The position numbers were made by a program, and so were the translations under genes. The notes beneath the pieces were generated by a model that did no database searches, was not told the DNA's origin, and saw only the letters and a program-made list of their open reading frames with translations. This document shows, piece by piece, positions 33,901-45,900 of a stretch of 64,000 bases of DNA. The DNA comes from Reticulitermes speratus. Lineage: Eukaryota > Arthropoda > Insecta > Blattodea > Rhinotermitidae. Position 1 is the first letter of the stretch, and every line of letters starts with the position of its first letter. The stretch is from positions 29,778,743-29,842,742 of the forward strand of contig JAJKFL010000013.1 in NCBI GenBank assembly GCA_021186555.1, written 5' to 3'.

Positions 33901-36900
33901 CATGAACAAATGTATACATAATTTTTTGCTAACCTCAGTATTCATCACACTTAGATCCTAACATTTGATACTGTGTCAAATGCTTGCAATTTCTGTTCTT
34001 ACCTGACCAGTGAAACCTGCAGGAATATTAGAGGGCAACTGGCTAGGTGAGAACTTGCGAACAGGCAGCAGAAGTGAAGCAGAGTCAGGCCACACATCGT
34101 TGCTGAAACTCTCCTCAAGAATCACAGGCTGATCTGGAGTCAGAGAATGTCCGTAACCTCCCCATCCATCCCCTTCACCCTCATCAATGGACAAAGAAGA
34201 GCCCGGCGAGTCCGTTGAGCACGGACCTGATGCAGGACTGCAAAAACACAGTGGCGCTATATCACAACTCGTTACACCCAACTACACACTGCATGTATGC
34301 AATGTACAGGGACTCACCTAACAGGGCTGCCCGCTGGCCAGCATACTGAGTGAGGCCGATTGCTGCCAGAGTTAGGGACAAGACTACGAGAAGAGTGCGG
34401 GTGTGGAAGTGGGTGTGGACCATCACTGATCGTTCGTGTGCGTGACGGAACACTGTCTGAACGCTCACGTCCGGAGCCTGCAATGTGAAAAGAACTTTAG
34501 TGTTGCATATTAAGCATGAACACAATGTGCATCAATCAGCATATGGAGCAGTTACAAATATAGAAAAATATAATAAATACAGACATGTCTGGGATATGGA
34601 ATTTTGTTTGGAAGAGAGCATTTGGGAGACCAAGGCATGGATCAGATGGGAGTTTATATGCCACACCACAGCTCAGGTGTTTATTCACTGCTCTCTCATC
34701 GTAGAGAGAGAGGTTTGATCCTGGGTCAGTCCATTTGTGATTTGTGGTAAACAAAGTAGATCTGGGACAGGTTTTTCTCTAAGCACTTCAGTTTTCCCCT
34801 GTCACGATCATTCCACCAATGCTTCACTCTCTTATTCATCTATTGCTGACACTATATAATCTAAGCCATTGCTGTCACTAAATAAAACACCCACATACAG
34901 AATTCTGCTACAGAGTGGATGATTCAACCAGCTCAAGACAGGGTTGTAGTGCCCATGTATCATAACAGGAGGAATTTTGTGCTTACACAAGACTTAACAC
35001 ATGTGGTTGGGAGAAACGCAACTGGGATTCAGTTTGATGGAAATGAAGGGCAATGAAATGGTAATCTTTAAGCATTTCACATATGGAATTACCAAGGTCA
35101 CACCATCAACATGTACAGTGAAGTGACACAAATCTCTTATGCTGTATGGCTAGCCACGTACATGCTTAAGGTGGGAGAAAATTTCTCAATGGCTTCATGA
35201 CCTAGAGTAATAATTACTATCCTTTTGATTCATCAACTTTGATACAGTGAAACTAACCCTCCAGTATCCTCCCTCACAGTTTACCTGTAGCCATCAATTT
35301 CAGGATGATATCTGGCAGTTTACCACACAAACATTCTACCAGTATCACTCTCCGGCACAAATTACCACAGCCATATTCTTCCAGTACCAATCCTCAGCAT
35401 AAGCCCAACAAACATGAAGGAATTTTGGTCAACAGCACATCAACCTTCAAGTATAGTAACACATTTCGTGTAATAACTGACTTCCATGACCAGAATCAAC
35501 TGCTAGCAGCAATGTCTTTGCACTTTTCCTGAAACACATCAACTGCCGACAGCAATATCTGCACTTTTCATGAACAACATCAACTGCCGGCAGCAGTGTC
35601 TGCACTTTTCCTGAAACACATCCACTGCTGGCAGCAGTGTCTTTGCACTTTTCCTGAACCACATCCTCTTCGTACAGGTTCATGGGCTCCTGACACAGGA
35701 ACAAATGACGGTGTGTGAAAACCACAATCAAGATTCAAGGTTAAGCATGTGTAGAATCTTATGTCACAAAATAATGTACCTGCAATGATACACGGTCTTT
35801 GATAACATCTCACAGACTTGAATCACAAGGCGACGTACACTGCTTTATTAAAAACACAAAAACATGTCAGAAACAACGTGAGTGACATAAAGAGGAACAT
35901 GTCACTCATTTGGCAGAGAGCGTGAGCTGGTAATATACTGAAAGTAATGTTAACTGAAACACGCCACTCCTCTGACAGACAGCGTGAGCTGGCAATACAC
36001 TAAAAGTAATGTTACATAAATAATACTACGTATTCCATCTGACACATTTTTTCAAACACTACATGCTTCAATCAAGATGATCATTATGTTTACTTATACA
36101 AAAACTTAAAACTCAAGGTAAAAATGTAAATATTTGTGAGATGTCACAAATGATATAAAGTATAAGTTACAATTGACTTGTAAATCTTTATGGTGCGTCA
36201 TTAAACAAGCGGTGTGGTGTATAAATTAAGACCTAAGTATATTAAAAGTTAAGAGTTTTAGTTCCTAATTAAAATGTGTTAAAATTATGGTTAAACTTTT
36301 CTCTTCTTTTTTTTATGCCTTTAAACATAGTTTACAATGCCCAATATTAGTCAAGTAATTAGCTGTCTACTTCAATGTATGTCAGTGTAGGCCACGTTAA
36401 GGTTATGTATTTTGCACTATATTTCCCGTTGCTGTGTTTATTTACTTCTTCTATTACAATTCTGCCATCAACTCACTTTTTACGGACTTTTAATACCTAT
36501 CAGTATTTTAACACCACTTAACAGCCTTATTCTGTGGTCAGGTGATTTACCCCAGAATAAGGCTGTTAAGTGGCATTAAAATACTGATAGCTATTAAAAG
36601 TCCATGAAAAGCGAGTTGAACGCAAAATTGTAATAGATGAAGTAAACAGACTCAGCAATGGGAAATATAGTGCAAAATATGTAACCTTAACGGGGCCTAC
36701 ACTGACAGCTAATTCCTCGACTAATATTGGGCGTTGTAAACAATATGTTTAAAGGCATAAAAAAGAAGAGGAAAGTTTAACCATAATTTTAACACATTTT
36801 AATTATGAACTAGAACTCTAATTTTTAAAATACTTAAGTCTTAATTTATACACCACACTGCTTGTGTTAAATGATACACCATCAAGAATTACAAGTCGAT

Positions 36901-39900
36901 TGTAATTTATACTTTATCTCAATTGTGACAGCTTGCAAAAATTTGCATTTTTACCTTGAGTTTTAAGTTTTTGTATAAGAAAAACACCCGATGATGATCG
37001 GCTTGATTGAAACGTGTAGTGTTTGAAAAAATTATAATAAATAAAGGGTGTATCAGATGGAATACATAGTATTATTTTTGTAATTCTCTGTACACAATGG
37101 GATGGATAGCTTCAAATTGAAAAGTAATGTTACTCCTCTGGCAGTGAGTGTGAGCTGGTAATATACTGAAAGTAATGTTAACAGAAACACAACACTCCTC
37201 TGGCAGAGAGCAGAGACATACTGAAAGTAATGTTCATAGAAACATGTCACTCCTACAGCAGAGAGTTAGTGATATACTAAATGCAATGCTGATACATCAT
37301 TCGTCTCTTAAAACAAGTTAGTAATGTTAGGAGCAACATGCAATTCCTCTGGCAAAGAGCATGAGTTAAGATATATGTCACAGAACATGCCAATCCTACA
37401 GCAAGAGCGAGTTACTGATACAAAGAATGCGCCATTAACACAATCCTGTAACAGGAGTATGTGGGTTAGTGAATAATGCACGTGCTGTTAACACAACACC
37501 AATCTCAGACCAGAGCATGTGGGTTAGTACACATGTCTTGAGACTAGGAGAGAGGGAGCATGATACCTACTGCACATATTATTGCTGCCCGCAGTTCTCT
37601 TGCCTGTTCGACTTGTGCTCCCTCTCCTAGATTCCCAAGAAGTGTGGGGTCCAGGCTCAGACAGAGGGAAGGAGTAGGTACGTTGGTGGGTACCTGCACC
37701 CGTGCTTCCCACACACGAAAGGGCTGTAACACAGCCAACACCTGTTGTACAGCTCCTCCTGCCCTGCAAATACCTAGCAATGGTTTCTCGAATACAAGGC
37801 ATACATGTCTGCACGAACTCTTTCCAGTGAAATAATGAATATAAAAGCAGGGAATGAAAACAAAGAATGTGGTGCTTCCATCTGCACAAGTCATGCTCTT
37901 TACTACAGCTCACATTCCTGAATACAGGGCATAATCCCCGTGAATCAATAATATGGTCTCCACTCGCCAAACAAAAACAGTATATTCACATACATGTATG
38001 TCCACGATGAAAAAAATGTGGCGGGCAAAACATGTTAATTCATTAAGTCAATAGCTCGGATGCATTTAGCACAAACTTTGCCTCATCTACATGGCAAAAA
38101 TTGTACCGCAGCTAGGGGAAGGAAACAAAACATTAGACAAGGAGGTAATCACCCAGCATCTGCTCCACATATAATGCCCTGATATACCGATTACTCATGG
38201 TAGATTCTGTTATATGTTATACAAAGGCACAATAATAGTGATTTTCTACTGTGCCATATATTTGGTCTTGGGAGTAGTTTCTTCTGCTACTGCCCACTCA
38301 GCAGATAAGCAGCACATAACATTTCAAAGGCTGACTCCATCTTTCTGTTCAGGTTACCTTCTCAGTGGAGTTCAACTGTATACAGAGACATAACGGACAT
38401 TTCCAGTATCAATCATATCACATCACTCCTATGCTCTAACCACAGATTAATTCTTCAGTGATGATTCTAGACTAAGAGCGCGGTAGTTCGTCTTTCGATG
38501 CATCTTAAATGTAACTGTTCTTACATTTCATGTAGGGGGCAGTACCTGACACAGAGTGCCGCCTCTGGGACAGATGCACCGGCGGCATCAGATGATGCAC
38601 AGTGCGGTGGTGACGATGGCAACTACTAGTGACAGGCAGACTAGCAGCAGACAACACTGAAACCAACAATCAGCACTAGCACACCACACCACAAGCAGAA
38701 CGCAAGCACACCCTATTACAAACCACCACCATCCTGCACAATGCATGCAATTTCAGTTATTGGAAGCTGGTGAGAAAAGGAAGAGCTTGTCCACGATGGT
38801 ACACACATCACTGTGTAATGGCATGAACGTTCTGAAATTTGGAGAGCCATATCAAGAAACAGTCTAGCACTAAAATGAGGACCCATGCCTCAGCCTTGGA
38901 CAACTAACCTAATCTTGTCAACTTTTGAATGTTCAGTACAAAAACAAGACTGTAGCCTTCTATGTTGAAGCAATACAGTCTGGTCAGGCAGTCACATGAC
39001 AGCTGAGGTGGGTATTCAAACAGCCTCTCAATGCAGAGCCCTGGGTTCGATCCCAGGCCAGTCCATGTAGGATTTATGTGAGACAAAGTGGCACTGGGAC
39101 AGATTTGTCTCCAAGTATACCAGTTTTCCCATGAGTATCATTCCACTGATGCTCCATACTCATTTATTCATCTACGATGGGCACTACATAATCTTCGCGA
39201 TCGGGAATGTCATTAAATAACACTTAAATATAAAGTATGGCATGTGAGCAACAACGTTTCAGAGTATGATGCTGCCACTATCATCAGGGCAGACACAAGC
39301 TGAGTTTGGAACATGATCCATTTCTTCCCCACCACTTCCATACAATCAGCCACTTATGCAAATTATCTCAATCCTGCCCTGAAGACAGATGCAGCATGTT
39401 TCTCCATAACATTGGTACAAGATGCAGGCAGTACATTCCTCCAAAAAACACTGACAACCACCTACAAGACTACAGACCATATGGTGTCACAATCCAGAAT
39501 ACCATACATGAGTTACAGATTTTTGTTACATTTAACATTAAATACATCATTTTCAGAGGAACACCACCAAACTGCTTGCAACCTAATATGCCAAATTTTA
39601 TGGCCAATTTAAATTTAGAAGTTCCAGTTGTAAGGACTCAAAAGAGACGAGAGAATCAAGTCAGCATAAAATTTAAAAAAAAAATGTGTTGCAAAATCTT
39701 ATTGTTAAATACCAAATTACACAGTCTCCAACTCTGAAGTCAAATCAACTTAACAAAAATTATATTTATACATATATGACTACATCATGCATAACACATT
39801 TTCTGGCACACTTTTAAGAGGAATCCCTCTTCTCCATGATACAGTTTGTTGTGGGGAAGCTGTACCCAACCCATTAAGCTCTGTATCAAAATGATTAACT

Positions 39901-42900
39901 ACCGGTATACGGTCTTTCCTGGATAGAAGTTCCCAGATACAACCTTCTCCCATGAAAGAAGTTAGACTTCTGAAGTCCCACAAAAACTCCCATATGAATA
40001 ATGGTATATTTTCCTCCATTAAAGTTCCTGCCAAAAAAATTTCCAGTTTAGTATATTTGAAAGGCTTCACAACCATTACTCATTTCTTGATGGTCTAACT
40101 GCACCACAGTTGATAATCAATTGTAGACCACTTCGTTCTGCAGTTTTTATTATCGATTTTTTCCTAACTGAAGCATATCACAGAGATGTTGCAGCAAGGT
40201 TTAAACTTCAAGTGCAATTTTGAAAATTGTGTTGCAGTAGATGATAACATGCTGTGACTAAATAAGCGCTGAAGACTGTGTAATGGGAGCCCTGAGGTGG
40301 ACACCAGTGAGGTAAATGAAGACAGTGCACCTGTGCCAGCACCAAATGACTACAGACTTATAATTTTTAGGTGGCCCTTTATGACTTGTGTTTTACGAAT
40401 TTTTTCTTTAGCACAAAAGTACCTGTATATCCAAACTTTCCTGCTAGTACAAGCTGTGATATTCATAAATGAATCATCAATTGCTTGGGATCAAAATAGA
40501 AAAGTGCAGCCAAGAAATGAACTGTATCTTTAAGTTTCCCTTATAAGAAGTTTGTTTCACTGGTCTGCTGATATAAGAAACAGTGTATACAATCCACAGT
40601 ATGGTCTTCTGGTTACAACAGTGTACAGTCCCCCAGGCAAACACAGAGAGCACCTTGCTGCCACAATACATGGTGTCAGAATTTGCATACAAAACTTCAC
40701 CTAAAAATTCCATATAATTCAAACACTTCTAAAACAAAACATCGCAAAGGTGCAAAGTTCAGCAGAAGCTAAAACAAACATCATAGCACAGGACGGAGGA
40801 CTGCTTGCATGCTGTAGCTGCAACGCACACCATAATGTTTACCAACATTGGTACTTTACATACTTATGTTTCTGCAGTGTGTCCATCACTTAGCATTCCA
40901 AGCAGAACATGTTTCGGGAACTGGATCCGTCCCATCCTGAAGTAAAAATATGAGGACAACCATGCTGTCAGGTCAGGTGGAAACAGCTAGTCAGTGCCGA
41001 GTGACTGAAATTACCTCAGTATAATTGATGTCACTCAGCACATGCCTCTCTACATTTTGACCTGAAGATGGAAACAGATCCAGTTTCTGCAATATGTCCT
41101 CTTGGAATATAAGATGGCAGGCACAGTTCAGACTCCCAATAAAATTAAACACCAAATACCATAAACCTGTCAGTCTGATGCAGCATAATTAAACATAGAA
41201 CTGCTGGGGAGACAGAATTTTGTATAATTCACAAAGTGATTCATTTTAAACCCGGAAACATCCATTATATTTTCACGTCCCTATGATAGGGATTACTGAA
41301 ACATCACTGCGTGTTATGCAGTATGTTTAAATTCCATCTTAATGCAAACCATAACTTTCTGAGAAAAAGATGAGTTCTGGAGCAAGACATCCACTGGCTA
41401 CCGATTCTGTAACCACCTGCAATACCGGTTTCTTGCTTCCCTGTCTAGAGGTAAGAGTTCTTGCATGGCTACAATGCTTAGAGGTTGTTTCCATTCAAGA
41501 ACAAATATCAAGAAACTTCACTTCAGTTACATTCAAAATTTTTCCACTGTTCCACGTACTGCTTACATGGCACTGCCAATGTGAGATATTTTTACAGAAC
41601 TTTCGGCAACACTCCACGATGCACAACTTACAAACTCACCTGCAATAACCTCACCCTACAAGACTAGAACGTAACTGGCCACGTCTCACACTCCAAGGAA
41701 AGGATCATGCACCAATCCACAGACTGACCTTGAATTATCAAGCTTCGTTTTCGATATGCTTGAACTAGAGATGGAGGATATGCTCCGTATGATCTCTGAT
41801 GTGACACCATGGAGGGTGGAAGATATCTACTGTTTCAGAGGAACCTAGTAGAAGAATAAGCTGAATTGGGAGAAACTGTTCCAGTATGTAGGGCAAGAGC
41901 GGACAGAACCGCAGACTGTGCGTAAGGTAATGTGATGGTGGTCCTACAGCAAAGTGGTGCTGGCAGAGTTCAGTAGGAAATGATGTCAAACTATGACTAC
42001 AGATGAAGGAGAGAATGTAAGGTGTCGAGATCAGGGGCAGATTAAAAGGGGATGCAGAGGATTGATAGTGGGTTTAACAGAGAAAGGAGGTGAGGGTATG
42101 ATTTTATATTATATTCTGGCAATAACAAGTGTGATGATCCACAGGGATAGAAACAGGATGTAACTAACACGTTTGTCCAAAAATCTAAAACTCATACCAG
42201 ACTACATGGCATCTGACCCCAGCAAACACAAACGTTCATAGTGCCAATCTCAAGTCTCACACACCACAAACAACATTTCTAAATTAATCACTCTAAGACA
42301 ACATCTCTTGGGCGAAAGCCATGTCAAATAAGAAAGGAAGGCTGTTCCCACTTGACGCAGCTTGTCACCCAAGTAGATTCTGTCAATGGGACGTACAGAC
42401 CCAAACGGCAAAAAATCCGCTTCCCTCTTAAAAAAGCATTATCACTATGCCAATAGCTGCTTCATGCTCAATTTCTACTATGTGGTGAGCATAAGAGAGA
42501 ACTTCTAGTTGTTATGACAAAACAAAAATTTTGGGATCCACATTGGGGTACTGAATATGTTGTGTCACAGACAGTGATACATATATTGGACCCATTAAGC
42601 TGTAAGAGATACAGTCCACCATGCAATACTCTAAAACAAAGGCACTGTACCCTGCTGTGGGAGGCCATGAGAATCCAGCTCCTTGGCAGGCACTGCGTGG
42701 GTGCTGCTATTGGCTGGGGGAGCAGCTTCTGCAATGACACAAGCCACTAGCAAGCTCAGCTAACATACACTACAGCGCACAAACATAACGGCTCATAAAT
42801 ACTAACAGAACAGTACGAAAACTGTCAAGACTGGATTTCAAGCAGCTCCAATATACTAAAAGACTTACAGAAATGTCAGACTGCACAGAACAAACATGTA

Positions 42901-45900
42901 ACAAGTGCCTGAACACAATGGAAGTGACTGCATTTTTTCACATCTACAACAAAACCAATAAAACGAAGTGACAGAACTACTGCACGGGCCACTTTCACGT
43001 GCAGGCATGCCCGTCTATTTCCATTATAATGAGTGTTACTACACTGACTCCTCTAATACTGTCAAATTTTAAGGCATTATTTCCATGTTGGACTGTGATA
43101 GCATAGTGGTATAGAAACTCGCTACAGGCTGCACGGGGCGGGAATCAAATCCCGGCAGGGCGATATTTTCTGCACCTGTAAAGACCAGCCCTGCGACCCA
43201 CCCAGCTTCCAATACAATGGGTACCAGATCATTCCTAGAAGTAAAGCAGCCAAGGCATTGTGTTAACCACCCACCCCCATCTAATGCCAAGGTTAAAGAA
43301 GGAGTAGAGCTATACCTCTACACCCCCCGTGCCTTCACGGCAGGTTATAGGTTATGTCTCCTGAAGGAAACAGATAAAAACAAAGAATCCCTGCACTCTA
43401 CTGATTCCCACACATTGACATCTGTCCATCTTTATTCATACTAGATGTACAGTGACAATATTGTACCTGACAACTTGTACTGCTGATTATTCACACCATT
43501 TTGTGCAATAGCAGGTAGCACAGTGGTTGCCACTGTATACATCTGAATTGAACTCGGTTCCACGCACTTCACATCAATGTATTGCAGGAAATTATACATT
43601 CTTACTCACCATAATTCAAAGCAATGCTGGGGAAGTTGTCCTTCAGCCCGCATATGTGCGTCGCGCTTGTTGTTCATTGCACATCCAAGTGTCACAAGTT
43701 ACGCGACAAACAGTAAGTAACTAGCAACAACCATCACATAAAATAATGACTCCACACGGGCCTACCATGCTTCTCATTTTGTAAACTCTCATGTAATATT
43801 TCTGGTGTGTTTTTAGGTGTAGGTGATTATGACTGATCCCACAATGTATCGCATTTAATGATAAGCAATTACTACATTTGATACAGCAACAAATATATCC
43901 AACCTAGAAATTAATGTAGAAAAAAGTGTGTTTAAAGAGATCAGGGATTTTTACTTTTATTGTGTGAATACATATTTTCATTAATAAACCTCACTGTAAA
44001 TACCCAGAAAAAATTTTGAACATATTCAACTGCACACAGTATAAATACAAGCAAAAGTACCATCCTCAGAGATCAACTGCCCACCTCATGTTTTCAGACA
44101 AGTACATACTATGTTGTCATCAAAACTCCCAACAGTGTACCATTTGATCTCGCAAGTCTTATGAACGAAAGAGCACAATTTGAAGCAGCATGAATAAGAT
44201 GCTTAAATACACAATCATTTTACTCTGTTGATAAACTTCTGATGTTTAAAAATTATTCCCAATACTCAATGCCATACATCTGTAATATTTTGTATCGCAC
44301 CAGTTCTCTATATTTTGTACTACTATTACCTACTCCACATCCTACCACCATTTTGCCTAACTTCCGCACGGATGGATGTACATACGTGTGTATCCATGTG
44401 TACATGCGTAAGTTTGTGTGCGCATGCGTACATGCACGTGTAACAACACGTGGCCTGACAGAGCCAAACCACTCAATGGCCTATAGAATCTTCAGAATGT
44501 GTGAAGACAGTAACATCTGTAGTGTCCATAAATAATCATGTTTCTACAAGAAAATAAGCTACCTTTAGCAGAAGTATGGCCTGTGTGTGTCTGGCGCCTC
44601 TGCAGCATGGCAATTGGCTTTGAAACTTTGTTAGTGGATGACAAACGGGCGCATGGCACCTGCTGCTCCTTTGAACTCTTACTGCTCATAGCACTGCAAC
44701 AAAAAACAGGACAGTCTTAAAGAACTTACAGACAACATCTGTAAGACAAAGCATTAATATTTAAGATCAGATATCTGTAACATGTTGAGGAACACTTTCA
44801 GAAAGTGCAGGGCATGCTTAGAAGCAGGAGGTCAGCACTTCACACCTCCACCACAAATACTGTAGGTTGAAATGCTAAAGAAAAACAGACTATGAGTTTC
44901 TGGTGGATGAAAACTGTCTATGTGACAACACTCCTGCAATAGCTGCAGTACAGTGATAAAACACATTAACTGCATTACACCATACACCACTGACTAACCA
45001 ACCAACTCCATGGAGCAGAGTCCTTCTTGAGAAGCTAACAGGTCATCAGCTAGTCAAGAAATTCCCCACATTTTATGGAACCCGAAGGTTCATTACCGCA
45101 CTCACAAGAGCCCGCCACCTGTCCCTATCCTGAGCCATATCAATCCAGTCCACGCCCCCCATCCCACTTCTTGAACATCCATTTTAATATTATCCTCCCA
45201 TCTACGCCTGGGTCTTCCAAGTGATTCCTTCCCTTAGGTCTCCCCACCAAAATCCTGTATGCACCTCTCCCCTCCCTCATACGTGCTACATGCCCCGCCT
45301 ATTTCATTCTTAAAGAACAAGTCCAGGTCCAAGGCTTTGTGCAGTGTTTCGTTAACATGGTAATTTTTTACAGCGAGGTCAGTGATATAAATTTAGCAAA
45401 CTCAGCTGCAGAAAAACCTGCAGCAAATATGAACCATAACATATGCCTTGTCTGGGTGCACTTTGCACATATATATGCACATCATGCATATGAACACTTA
45501 CTGGAGGATGACAGCATACATGTTGTCTGCAATGTTTGTGTCTTCGGTCTGCATCCAGAGGTCACCCTCACCTGTGCATGAGGAACGCCCAACCTCCATG
45601 TAGAAGAAGCAGTCAGAACGACCACAGCGTCGGATACTCGCAAGCTGCAACACGTGGTGAGCAGCAGAAACACCAGGTCAGAAAGAAAGGATAAAGAAAG
45701 ATAAACAAAGATAAGAAGGAAAGGAAGAGACATCTTACCGAGAACTCATATGTGTAAGCCCTCTCGTCCTGGTTCAGCTTAACCAAAGACAAGCTTCTGT
45801 CAGTTAGGCACAACAGGTGACGACCCAAGATGTTGCGGGTGTTGCCGAGCCCTTTATTCAGCAACGTCACTTGCCACACATGCTCTGAAACCAGTGTTAC

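Noticed and set aside
37560-37970. Longer upstream extension of IRS exon 8
   Set aside because: The frame is open upstream, but the ATTTGCAG acceptor there joins exon 7 out of frame and hits a stop. Only the inner acceptor fits.
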